A stretch of DNA of 15,883 nucleotides from positions 1 through 15,883 of the forward strand of contig JAGOWF010000024.1 of the NCBI GenBank assembly GCA_018060305.1, written 5' to 3'. Below the pieces are notes generated by a model that had not been told where the DNA came from, did no database searches, and saw only the letters and a list, made by a program, of their open reading frames with translations. Source of the stretch: Pyrinomonadaceae bacterium. Its GTDB lineage: Bacteria > Acidobacteriota > Blastocatellia > Pyrinomonadales > Pyrinomonadaceae. Position numbers and translations under genes: made by a program. Positions 1 to 7,148 of this stretch are shown in pieces (positions within the stretch are counted from its first letter, which is position 1; each line of letters opens with the position of its first letter).

Positions 1-2
1 AG

Positions 3-245
3 AACAAAACGGAAGTCAGGAAGATCGAAAAACTTCTCCAATTCTTCACGATCTTTCATTTTGACGAGGCGATCGGGCGTCGATCCATCGATCTTATCCG
101 TAAATATTCAAAGAGTCATGGTTTGCTTTTGGCGGATGCGGTTATTGCGGCGACGTGCCTCGAAAATGAACTTAGACTTGTTACGTTCAACGCAAAGCAC
201 TTTCAGTTCATCCAAGGTCTAACAATAGACGTTCCAAAACCGTGA
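3..245 (+). CDS. PIN-domain (VapC-like) ribonuclease toxin, 3' end only
   Basis: The frame is open from the left edge and gives 80 residues ending ..IDVPKP before TGA at 243-245. The stretch LLLADAVIAATCLENELRL, followed by LVTFNAKHFQFIQGL, is the C-terminal signature of PIN-domain toxins of the VapC type. The Asp of ADAVIAA is one of the conserved metal-binding acids, and the usual T-x-N-x-x-H-F block follows it. VapC proteins are Mg-dependent endoribonucleases, mostly cutting tRNA or rRNA, and are normally encoded just after a VapB antitoxin; that partner would lie outside the window. The N-terminal part with the other acidic residues is also outside, so activity cannot be judged. The stop overlaps the GTG start of the downstream dusB, so the two are probably co-transcribed. 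The family call is strong; a specific substrate cannot be inferred. Confidence 0.85.
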   Translation, partial: NKTEVRKIEKLLQFFTIFHFDEAIGRRSIDLIRKYSKSHGLLLADAVIAATCLENELRLVTFNAKHFQFIQGLTIDVPKP

Positions 246-1345
246 AGCCGTTCAAGATCCGAGACATTGCTATCGATCCGCCGCTCATCCTGTCGCCTAT
301 GGCGGGCGTGACGGACTATACGTTTCGGCGGCTGATCAAACGGCGCGGCGGCGTGGGGTTGGTCGTATCGGAATTCATCTCGGTCGAGGGCCTGACGCGG
401 CAGAATCCAAAATCGAAGCGGCAGATGCGTTTTGATGAGGAAGAGCGGCCGTTTGCGGTTCAGATCTTTGGCGGGCGGCCCGAGCGGATGGCGATGGGCG
501 CCGAGATGGCCGAGGAGGTCGGTGCCGACATTCTCGACGTTAATTGCGGCTGTCCGGCACCAAAGGTCGTCAAAAACGGTGGCGGTTCGGGGCTGCTGCG
601 CGATCCGCACCTTCTTGAAACGATCCTGAAAGAGATCAAAAAGACCATCTCGATACCGCTGACTCTAAAACTCAGAACGGGCTACACCGAGGCGTCGATC
701 AATGTCGTTGACGTCGCAAAAATGGCCGAGCAATGCGGCGTAGAGCACATTCAGGTCCACGGCCGCACCCGCGAACAGGGCTATAAAGGGATGGCCGATT
801 GGGATCGAATTGCGGCGGTAAAACGGGCTGTCAGCATTCCCGTATCGGGCAACGGCGATGTCACCACGATCGAATACGGTATGCAGCGATGGCGTGATAC
901 GGGCGTTGACGGCATACTGATCGGTCGAGGCGCGATGCAGAATCCGTGGATTTTTCGCCAGTTTGAGGATGCTCTTGCGGGCCGTGAACCGTATAGGCCT
1001 GATCTGACCGAGAAAAAGGACGTCCTGCTCGAGTTTTTCTCGATGTGCCGCGAAGAGATGCCCGAGATCGTCGCTCTCGGCAAGATGAAACAGCTCGCGG
1101 GGCAGTTTACCAAGGGCCTCGTGGGCGGAGCGCAATTCCGCCAGACGTTGTATCATTCGCACTCGGCGGATGAGATACTCGACAATATCACGGTGTATTT
1201 TGAGACACTTGCGAGCCGCGAGACGTTTGGCGACGGCGTTATCGAGGCCGACGAAGGCAGAACCGGCCACGTAAGCGGTTGGAACGAACGTCCCGCGGTC
1301 TCAACGTCGATGCCACCCGCTTACGCAGGCGGTTCCGCCCGCTAG
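242..1345 (+). CDS. dusB: tRNA-dihydrouridine synthase (DusB-type) with repeat-derived C-terminal tail
   Basis: FMN-dependent enzyme that reduces specific uridines in the tRNA D-loop to dihydrouridine. The TIM-barrel signatures appear in order: SPMAGVTDYTFRRL (18-31), VQIFGG (73-78), DVNCGCPAPKVVKNGGGSGLL (from 99) with the catalytic Cys at 104, LKLRTGY with K143 and R145 that contact RNA/FMN in the family, HGRTREQGYKG (173-183), SGNGDV (202-207) and GILIGRGAMQNPW (224-236). The start is GTG at 242, overlapping the upstream vapC stop as GTGA, which suggests translational coupling; no good Shine-Dalgarno is visible. Typical DusB proteins are about 320-340 residues, and this one has 367. From about residue 339 the sequence is not Dus-like: it is the translation of a palindromic repeat (1256-1339) ending PPAYAGGSAR, and the stop codon follows the repeat directly. 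The core enzyme looks intact. Confidence 0.95.
   Translation: MKPFKIRDIAIDPPLILSPMAGVTDYTFRRLIKRRGGVGLVVSEFISVEGLTRQNPKSKRQMRFDEEERPFAVQIFGGRPERMAMGAEMAEEVGADILDVNCGCPAPKVVKNGGGSGLLRDPHLLETILKEIKKTISIPLTLKLRTGYTEASINVVDVAKMAEQCGVEHIQVHGRTREQGYKGMADWDRIAAVKRAVSIPVSGNGDVTTIEYGMQRWRDTGVDGILIGRGAMQNPWIFRQFEDALAGREPYRPDLTEKKDVLLEFFSMCREEMPEIVALGKMKQLAGQFTKGLVGGAQFRQTLYHSHSADEILDNITVYFETLASRETFGDGVIEADEGRTGHVSGWNERPAVSTSMPPAYAGGSAR
1256..1339. repeat. Palindromic coding repeat family A, copy 1 (3' end of dusB)
   Basis: An inverted repeat with a left arm at 1256-1282 and a right arm at 1313-1339. Comparing the left arm with the reverse complement of the right arm gives about 22 identities in 27. 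The spacer is 30 bp. The right arm is read as PPAYAGGSA, the same peptide in the same frame as the copies in mfd and lysS. The left arm is read in a different frame (EGRTGHVSGW) from the RAE.PAS-AGG frame of the other copies; that other frame would meet TAA here. The element extends DusB by about 28 residues and the dusB stop lies 3 bases beyond it. Confidence 0.85.
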
Positions 1346-1360
1346 CTGCGGTTCAGAGTT

Positions 1361-1374
1361 CAAGCTTCAGCTTG
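1361..1374. repeat. Short perfect palindrome before the 1384 gene
   Basis: CAAGCT-TC-AGCTTG, a 6-bp stem with a 2-nt loop, lies in the 38-bp gap between the dusB stop and the next start codon. It could fold in the mRNA just upstream of the ATG at 1384, or be the remains of a repeat. No function can be assigned. Confidence 0.4.
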
Positions 1375-1383
1375 TTGAGCGTT

Positions 1384-1812
1384 ATGCGAAAAGCTCCATT
1401 ATTTCTTGCTGCAACCATCATTCTGTTGGCGGCCTCGGCCGCATTCTCGCAGACCGACGCCGGCCCGATCCGTTCGTCGCCCGCTTACGCCGAGATACTG
1501 CTGCGAAAAACCGAACTGCTCGCCGACCTTGACGCCTTCTCAGAGCAATATACCGAGCAGAATCCCAAGATCGTCGATCTGCGTTTTGAACTCGCCGCTC
1601 TCGACAAGTCGCTCGAAAAGGTCTATGGCGTAAAGCCCTCCGAGACGGGCAAGCTCACGCTCGCCCTCGGCAAGCTCATCATCAAAAAGGCCGAGTTCGA
1701 GACCACCCTCAACCGCCTAACGCGCAGCTACAACAAAGACCACCCCGAAGTAAAACGCGCCCGCCGCCGCGTCGCCATCTTCGAAAATTCGATAAACGAG
1801 ATCCTAAAGTGA
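1384..1812 (+). CDS. Small secreted coiled-coil protein, function unknown
   Basis: The protein has 142 residues. Start ATG 1384 is chosen because it opens directly onto a Sec signal peptide: MRK, a hydrophobic stretch to about residue 20, and a likely cut after AFS or FSQ near residue 22. The longer in-frame start at 1279 would lie inside dusB and spoil the signal peptide. The mature part is helical and charged. It contains two related segments, QNPKIVDLRFELAALDKSLEK and, about 50 residues on, KDHPEVKRARRRVAIFENSI. These resemble the [ND]HPEV..LR..IA.LE heptad motif in the periplasmic coiled coils of Wzz/GumC chain-length regulators, but no membrane anchor or kinase domain is present. It lies 38 bp after dusB on the same strand and could be co-transcribed. 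I do not recognise a named family. A periplasmic helical-hairpin protein is as far as the sequence allows. Confidence 0.75.
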   Translation: MRKAPLFLAATIILLAASAAFSQTDAGPIRSSPAYAEILLRKTELLADLDAFSEQYTEQNPKIVDLRFELAALDKSLEKVYGVKPSETGKLTLALGKLIIKKAEFETTLNRLTRSYNKDHPEVKRARRRVAIFENSINEILK

Positions 1813-1818
1813 TCGGCC

Positions 1819-1935
1819 GATTATCCGAATGCTACTCAGTCGTACCGCATTCGGGCAAACGCGCGAGGTCATGCGGTCGGCGTTAGCGTAACCGAAAGTA
1901 ATCGTCGTGCTGTCGGGAGCATTTTGCATCGTAGG
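1819..1935 (-). pseudogene. Degraded fragment of an Rhs/YD-repeat gene
   Basis: Read on the minus strand, this stretch gives LTYDA in one frame and, after a one-base shift, NAPDSTTITFGYANADRMTS followed by RVCPNAV. The intact Rhs protein upstream contains NASDSTTITFGYYADDLPQT followed by RTYPNGV. At the DNA level about 25 bases (1892-1916 against 3951-3975) are nearly identical, with two differences. The fragment corresponds to the middle of the YD-repeat region (about residue 990 of the intact protein), not to its tail. There is no start, the frame is shifted, and the motif decays towards 1819. Its upstream edge coincides with the stop codon of the 105-residue membrane protein gene, so the junction looks like a rearrangement scar. 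Confidence 0.75.
1825..1854. terminator. Inverted repeat between convergent transcription units, candidate terminator
   Basis: CCGAATGC (1825-1832) and GCATTCGG (1847-1854) form a perfect 8-bp stem around a 14-nt loop, whose ends (TAC/GTA) could add three more pairs. It lies 13 bp after the stop of the 1384 gene and downstream of the oppositely oriented Rhs module, where a bidirectional terminator would be expected. There is no T-run after the stem on either strand, and the stem falls inside the degraded Rhs remnant, so the call is tentative. Confidence 0.3.
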
Positions 1936-2253
1936 TCAGCGCGTCCTTCTCGCACGAAGGAGATCCAAGATTACTCCGCACCCAAAGCCAAGTCCGTACA
2001 AGACCGCAGTATTAACTATCGCCCCGACCACGACGAGAATCGGGAACCATGAAGGCGCACTTTGTTCGTCTACAATGCCTATATTTTCAATAACGGCGGA
2101 CATTAGAAAACTGCCCGGTAGGGTAAGAATAAGCAGAGCGAATTCTTTCATCGGCTCTGCGGGAGTTCGAACGTACTCGAAAACTCCGAACAGCACGATC
2201 AAAAGATAGAACCCTGCCAACAACCAGCCAAATCCTGACTTAAATATAGCCAT
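1936..2253 (-). CDS. Small three-TM membrane protein in the Rhs module, candidate immunity protein
   Basis: The protein has 105 residues and starts at ATG 2253. Hydrophobic segments at about 9-27, 37-55 and 70-97 suggest three inner-membrane helices, with a basic C-terminal end (LLRARRTR). It lies 20 bp downstream of the two-TM gene on the same strand and ends exactly where the Rhs remnant begins. I do not recognise the family. Small membrane proteins encoded directly after Rhs or other polymorphic-toxin genes are often immunity proteins, so this is a reasonable candidate from position and topology only. No clear ribosome binding site is seen upstream. It could also be an unrelated passenger gene. 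Confidence 0.7.
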   Translation of the reverse strand: MAIFKSGFGWLLAGFYLLIVLFGVFEYVRTPAEPMKEFALLILTLPGSFLMSAVIENIGIVDEQSAPSWFPILVVVGAIVNTAVLYGLGFGCGVILDLLRARRTR

Positions 2254-2273
2254 TCTGAATCAAAACCGGTCTC

Positions 2274-2480
2274 TTATTTCCGCCAGTCATAGCGGAGAAA
2301 GAACTTTTTAGTCAAAAATGCAAACACGAACCAACCGATGAGAAAAAACCCGGTCACGAGAGGGCCATTTCCGACCAACTTTGCAAGCCCTACGATCAAT
2401 AAGACAAACATGAATCCCGCAATGACCAGCGCCATGCGAAACTTCCTAGTATTACTATTTCCCTTCAATTGCTTTTTCAT
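2274..2480 (-). CDS. Small two-TM membrane protein translationally coupled to rhs, candidate immunity protein
   Basis: The protein has 68 residues from ATG 2480. This start is preferred over the upstream in-frame GTG at 2495 because its ATG overlaps the rhs stop as ATGA, the classic arrangement for termination-reinitiation coupling. No separate Shine-Dalgarno is visible. The N-terminus is basic and hydrophilic (MKKQLKGNSNTRKF). Two hydrophobic segments follow at about 17-37 and 41-57, and then a basic aromatic end (KKFFLRYDWRK), so both termini are probably cytoplasmic. The tight link to a secreted Rhs protein implies that the two must be made together, as expected for effector and immunity protein. 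This is inferred from layout, since no family signature is recognised. Confidence 0.75.
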   Translation of the reverse strand: MKKQLKGNSNTRKFRMALVIAGFMFVLLIVGLAKLVGNGPLVTGFFLIGWFVFAFLTKKFFLRYDWRK

Positions 2481-2989
2481 TTCGGACAACCGCACGGATT
2501 ACGGTTCAGAGAAAATAGCGGTGACGTTTCGCCGATCCGCAGCCCTCCTCCTGCTCCACCACCGATAACGGGCCCGACCCCCGCGCCGAGTCCGAATGCT
2601 CCATCGTGAGTTACGCTTCCGGAACCGCCACCAAAGGCGGATGCATCTCCGTAAATTTCAGCCGCCGTTGATGGCGCCAAACTACTCGCGGATGGTCCGA
2701 GTGAAACGCCGATCTGGAAACCAGCCGTCGCTAGAATTCCAAGCGCCCCACCATTTCCCGACATGAGCCTTGTTTGACCAGCCAATTCTTGGGTAAGAGG
2801 ATTGAATCCAAGAGCAATCGCGTCGGATCCACCAAACGGACCGAACTGAAGGCCGCCACCGACCTCAAAAGTGATCCACGGATTATAGCCTTCGATAGCA
2901 CAAGCGAGTTTTCGCAACGCCAGTTTGGTTGCCAAGGGAGCAGGGCAAGGAACTATACTTCCATCAACTTCTCTACACAGCCCAAAACG
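2477..2989 (-). other. Variable C-terminal region of the Rhs protein (putative effector tail)
   Basis: Residues 1323-1492, starting just after DPDG. The first 40 residues contain three cysteines and a short amphipathic helix (ATKLALRKLACAIEGYN). The rest is dominated by Gly/Ala/Ser with alternating hydrophobic residues: VGGGLQFGPFGG, ATAGFQIGVSLGPSAS and GLGAGVGPVIGGGAGGGLRI. Such composition suits a membrane-inserting or beta-rich segment better than a soluble nuclease, and agrees with the neighbouring candidate immunity proteins being membrane proteins. This is compositional inference only; no catalytic residues can be named. Confidence 0.45.
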
Positions 2990-5900
2990 ACCGTCAGGAT
3001 CGACTAGTACCAACGGGCGGTTATTTACATATCCATATAGGTTCACATCACCGCCGTTGAATCCGATCGGATCCTCAGAAATGAATCGACCGATGGCCGG
3101 GTCGTAGAATCTCGCCCTCGAGAACTGGATCTTGGCGAAAGAATCGAACTCACGCCCCGTGAATTGGTATCGCGACGGGAAGGCGGGGTTCGTCGGATTC
3201 CCAAATGAATCGTAACCATTCGATGCGGTCAAGGCCCCTGATGAATTCGCTAAGCCGTTTGTTGAGCCGAGATGGTCGACGAGGAAGTAGCTCGGCGTAG
3301 AGCCTGTCGTTGCCCGGAGCTTATTGTCAATGCCTTTGCCGTTGACATACTTCGTGAGCGTTCCAAAGTTATCATCAACCAGAACATCGTCACCATTATA
3401 AGTGAAGTTCGTGTTCTCGGCGTTGCCAACTGTGTAACGCTGCACCCGGCGACCCAGCGCGTCGTAGCGATAGCGAACTTTTTGCTTCCTAGCCGCAGCT
3501 TCCGTCAAGCGATTTTCGTAGTCCCAATTGTAGCGCCAGAAATTACTTCCCTCGCTCTTTAGGGTCGTATTGCCATTCGCATCGATGCTATAGGTCGCAG
3601 TCTCGGTAGCGGTCAGCTTATTGAATGGCTGGTAACTATACGTCGCCGAGCGATGGCTCGATGTGCGATTGCCAACATCATCGAAGACATAATTCTCAAA
3701 AACCGAACCTGTGACGCCGGTCAGTCGATTCACGTTGTCATAACCAAAGTTTCGGGTCTGTTCCGGCTCAACGATCTGCGAGATCTGATTCGCAGCATTG
3801 TAGGCGTATTGCCGATCAAACAATGTTCCCGACGGCCCGGTGTCGGTCAGTCGCGTGAGCCTACGCATGTTGTCGAACAGATAACTCGTCGAAACCCCGT
3901 TAGGATATGTTCGCGTTTGCGGGAGATCGTCAGCATAGTAGCCGAAAGTAATAGTTGTGCTGTCGGACGCGTTGACGATATTCACCAGTCGCTCGGCGTT
4001 GTCGAAGTTGTAGGTTGCGTAAAGTGAGCCGTCGAGTTTAAGTCGCTTTTGATTGACGGTCGAGCTCCGCTCGTATTCGTATGCGACCACGCGATTGAAA
4101 ACGTCGGTCGTGGACGTGACGCGATTGCGATTGTCGTATGCGAAAGAAACAGTGCCGCTTGCGTTGATCGCAGAGGTCAGCCTCGAGATGTCGTCATAGT
4201 TGTAGGTCGCTTCGGGAACCGGCGTCCCCGGCGTGACGGGATCGCCGTATTTGATCTTCTTGAGACGGTTGAGAAAGTCGTATTCGTAGTTCGTGACGCG
4301 GCCCATGTAATCGGTGCGCTTTGTCCTATTTCCAACGGCATCATATTCGAATGACATCGTTCCGCCCGCGCGGGACTGCGTGAGCATTCGATTCAGCGGA
4401 TCGTATGTGAACGTGTAAACCTGATTCAGAGCATCCTTTACCTCGATGTTCTGAAACCTCGCGTTGTACTTGAGTTCCGTGCTCTCAAGCTCGGCGTTGG
4501 TGACGGTTATCTTGCGGTTCGTGTCATCGTAGGTGTAAACAGTATCGCGATTTGCCGTGTCGATTGTCTTTTTGATGCGGCCTACCTTATCGTATTCGAA
4601 TTTCTCCTTAAGACGAGGAGCACCGACAGTCGGTGCCGGATATTCGATCTCTTTTAGGCGGTCAAAATCGTCGGGCACGTAATTGGTAATATTCCCGAGG
4701 CCGTCTTTGGACGAGGTCATAAAGGACATCGAGTTGTAGCCGAACTCTCGCGCATGTCCAAGCGGGTCGGTGATCTTCTTCAACCGGTATTGAGGGTCGA
4801 ATTCATAGTTCGTTATCTTCCCGCGTTCGTCTGTCACCGATTCCAACAGGCGGCGAATATCGTATTTGTAAGTGATCTTGTCCAGATTCGGATAGATCAT
4901 CTCGACCTTTCGCTGCGTGTCGTCAAAATAGTTGTAATCCGTCACATGGCCCAAAGGGTTCGTTATCGTATTAGTGCGCCCGCGCGCGTCGTAGGTAAGG
5001 TTGGTTTTCTTTCCGTAAGGGTCCTCGATCTCCTCAAGCAGCCCCGAACCCGCGAACCATCTGAACTTCGTTATGTTATTACGAGCATCCTTGATCTGCG
5101 TCGGCAGCCCCTTGTTATTCGTGGCCGGGTATTCGAGCGTCGTGACGTTGTTCAACGGGTCTTTCGTCGTCAAAACGTTCCCATTAGCATCGTAGGTATT
5201 TATCGTGACGCCGTTCATTCGGTCGGCATGCGTAAGAACCTGACCAAAGACATTGTATGTGAACGTCTCGGTCCCAAGGGAGGTTGATCCTATCTTTTCT
5301 TCTAAACTCACGAGATTTCGATTGCCATCGTAAGTATATAGCGTCTCGCGGCCAAGTGCATCAACTTTTTTAACGAGGTTTAACTCTGCATCGTAGAAGT
5401 ACTCGGTTGACTCGGTTCCACCTCCGCCACAACCGCACAGGCCTTCGATCTTCTTCACGACATTTCGGGCGGCGGTTCGGTCGAAATGGTATTTTGTTAC
5501 TCGGCCGAGTCCATCCGTAACACTCGTGAAGGCACTGTTCGAGTAATCGAGCGTATATTTTTCGTGAGTGCCGTGAATTTCGGAGGTCGTCGCACGCCCT
5601 TGCGAGTCATACAGATGAGTCTCGAGAATATTGTTAGACGCGTCCTTTACCGTTTTCAGCAAGGTCTTGCCCGGAGATGAAGTCGAGTCATATTCAAACT
5701 CATATTTTGATCCGTCCTGATAAGTAACTGTTTTCAAGAGGTTCGTTAACGGGTAATATGCATAGGTCGCGATCGTCCCCAGGGAATCGGATATCTGTGA
5801 AACCAACCCATTGCTGATGCTAATTGAAAGAGTCCTTCCGAATCCGTCAGTAACCCCTGTAAAAATACCGTTTCGGTCGTAATTTAATGTAGTCTGATTA

Positions 5901-6955
5901 CCGTTTCGGTCCTTCTCCCACAGGAGCTTTCCACTTGTGCCGAACTTCTTTGACCTCCCATCTGGGAAGGTGAGCGTGTAGGTTCCGTCGCCGTTCGCAA
6001 TGAGCGATCCTGGAAATCCGGGTGTGATTCCCGAAAACGGATCACTAAGCCCGACACGCGCGAAGTAGATAGCTCGCCCGTCGGCAGAGGCCAGACGAAG
6101 ATTTCTCGAATCGATAACCGTCAAGCTTCCGTCATACTTAGTAGACCAGCCCAATCCAAACATTCCGGCGTACTGAACGAGGCTGTTATAACTCCGATTG
6201 ACTGCGATTTCCTCACCGATACCCGGAAGCCGGAAATCGGTTTGCTCAAGAAACATGTTGCCGTTGATAACATTTACAGGTTTCCCGACTTGAGACGGTG
6301 CGATGGTGAGGTCGCAGATGCCATAATCCTGATCGGCTGAAAGCCTCACCCCTTTGATCGGGGTGTAGCGTATGCCGTCATCACCGCCGGGATCGATCTG
6401 TGCATAAAAGAAGTAGGTTTGATTGGGAACCAAACCTACTATCAGCGGGGGTTGATTGTTCCATGTTGAATGATAGGCAAACGTAGCTCCACCGTCGCTT
6501 GACCAAAACAGAGAACTATCAACATCGACGACCCTTCCAGTTTGGACGTACACTGAGTTTCCGGGGCCAGGAGTGACATTCAACCACGGTTGACCGATGT
6601 CAAGTGTCGTTGCAGATGCAGTGACCCAACCCGACGACATACCACAGGTATTCCAGTTTCGCGTTCTGAATGTGGCAGTGTAGTTATGACCGTAATCCTC
6701 GTACGTGCGAGTGCCATCCTGATACATCCAAGTCTCGTTGTACCACTGCCCATTTACCAATTGCTGCAGTTCTGCCGCCACAACACCGCCGAATGTGATT
6801 GTCACTTTGCGATGGCCCGGCCCAGCAGCGGCAGAAAATGTCGGAGCTCCTGGCGGTGAGCATTGGGCGATAACCGGGCATATAGAAACGGAGAGAGCGA
6901 ATAAACCGCCGCAGGCGTAAACGACGAGGCGCGTGTAGGCGCGCGTTGGTGTCAT
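2477..6955 (-). CDS. Secreted Rhs/YD-repeat protein with glycine-rich C-terminal tail
   Basis: The protein has 1492 residues and starts at ATG 6955 behind a good ribosome binding site (AAAGGAG, 6961-6967). A Sec signal peptide covers residues 1-30 (hydrophobic 11-30, cut after VIA). Two fibronectin-III-like or similar beta domains follow at about 33-115 and 116-210. Next comes a DUF6531-like entry region (KPVNVINGNMFLEQTDFRLP, about 225-245), then a long run of YD repeats (NxxGxxTxxxYD-type) to about 1270. The Rhs core signature is RFYDPAIGRFISEDPIGFN, then NLYGYVNNRP and DPDG at 1319-1322. In polymorphic toxins this core ends the YD shell and is followed by the variable effector. Here the last 170 residues are glycine- and alanine-rich with alternating hydrophobics, end in CGCPK, and match no nuclease or deaminase motif I know. 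Two membrane-protein genes follow at once. It may be a contact-dependent effector or a surface protein. Confidence 0.9.
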   Translation of the reverse strand: MTPTRAYTRLVVYACGGLFALSVSICPVIAQCSPPGAPTFSAAAGPGHRKVTITFGGVVAAELQQLVNGQWYNETWMYQDGTRTYEDYGHNYTATFRTRNWNTCGMSSGWVTASATTLDIGQPWLNVTPGPGNSVYVQTGRVVDVDSSLFWSSDGGATFAYHSTWNNQPPLIVGLVPNQTYFFYAQIDPGGDDGIRYTPIKGVRLSADQDYGICDLTIAPSQVGKPVNVINGNMFLEQTDFRLPGIGEEIAVNRSYNSLVQYAGMFGLGWSTKYDGSLTVIDSRNLRLASADGRAIYFARVGLSDPFSGITPGFPGSLIANGDGTYTLTFPDGRSKKFGTSGKLLWEKDRNGNQTTLNYDRNGIFTGVTDGFGRTLSISISNGLVSQISDSLGTIATYAYYPLTNLLKTVTYQDGSKYEFEYDSTSSPGKTLLKTVKDASNNILETHLYDSQGRATTSEIHGTHEKYTLDYSNSAFTSVTDGLGRVTKYHFDRTAARNVVKKIEGLCGCGGGGTESTEYFYDAELNLVKKVDALGRETLYTYDGNRNLVSLEEKIGSTSLGTETFTYNVFGQVLTHADRMNGVTINTYDANGNVLTTKDPLNNVTTLEYPATNNKGLPTQIKDARNNITKFRWFAGSGLLEEIEDPYGKKTNLTYDARGRTNTITNPLGHVTDYNYFDDTQRKVEMIYPNLDKITYKYDIRRLLESVTDERGKITNYEFDPQYRLKKITDPLGHAREFGYNSMSFMTSSKDGLGNITNYVPDDFDRLKEIEYPAPTVGAPRLKEKFEYDKVGRIKKTIDTANRDTVYTYDDTNRKITVTNAELESTELKYNARFQNIEVKDALNQVYTFTYDPLNRMLTQSRAGGTMSFEYDAVGNRTKRTDYMGRVTNYEYDFLNRLKKIKYGDPVTPGTPVPEATYNYDDISRLTSAINASGTVSFAYDNRNRVTSTTDVFNRVVAYEYERSSTVNQKRLKLDGSLYATYNFDNAERLVNIVNASDSTTITFGYYADDLPQTRTYPNGVSTSYLFDNMRRLTRLTDTGPSGTLFDRQYAYNAANQISQIVEPEQTRNFGYDNVNRLTGVTGSVFENYVFDDVGNRTSSHRSATYSYQPFNKLTATETATYSIDANGNTTLKSEGSNFWRYNWDYENRLTEAAARKQKVRYRYDALGRRVQRYTVGNAENTNFTYNGDDVLVDDNFGTLTKYVNGKGIDNKLRATTGSTPSYFLVDHLGSTNGLANSSGALTASNGYDSFGNPTNPAFPSRYQFTGREFDSFAKIQFSRARFYDPAIGRFISEDPIGFNGGDVNLYGYVNNRPLVLVDPDGRFGLCREVDGSIVPCPAPLATKLALRKLACAIEGYNPWITFEVGGGLQFGPFGGSDAIALGFNPLTQELAGQTRLMSGNGGALGILATAGFQIGVSLGPSASSLAPSTAAEIYGDASAFGGGSGSVTHDGAFGLGAGVGPVIGGGAGGGLRIGETSPLFSLNRNPCGCPK

Positions 6956-7067
6956 ATTTATCTCCTTTAGTGGGAAGACGCCGGATTGCGAAAAACGGTG
7001 CGGGCGTTTTCCTACCGAAGTCGAAGGTTCGAGGCAACCTAGGACTTGATTCTCAGTGATAGAGCTA

Positions 7068-7097
7068 ATCTTAATGCTGGCCGAGCTTGGAAGTCAA
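7068..7097 (-). promoter_or_regulatory. Candidate promoter of the Rhs module
   Basis: On the minus strand, TTGACT (positions 7097-7092) is followed after 18 bp by TAAGAT (7073-7068). These match the sigma-70 -35 box at 5 of 6 and the -10 box at 4 of 6. The leader to the rhs ATG at 6955 would be roughly 105 nt. The 193-bp gap between rhs and the surA-like gene holds nothing else that I can name. Confidence 0.35.
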
Positions 7098-7148
7098 GCC
7101 GACCCTCGCGGGCAGAGACGCGCGCGTTCCGATGCGTGGTCGGGTCGT

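Noticed and set aside
1279..1383. Upstream start extending the small secreted protein to 177 residues
   Set aside because: The extra 35 residues come from the dusB repeat in another frame and would bury a clear signal peptide that begins at ATG 1384.
3272..5287. Several plus-strand frames of 96-177 codons
   Set aside because: All are antisense to the YD-repeat region of rhs. Their valine- and arginine-rich composition is what reversed YD repeats give.
2477..6955. rhs as a DNA-level tandem repeat array
   Set aside because: The YD repeats are similar only as protein motifs. The DNA units are too diverged to call a nucleotide tandem repeat.
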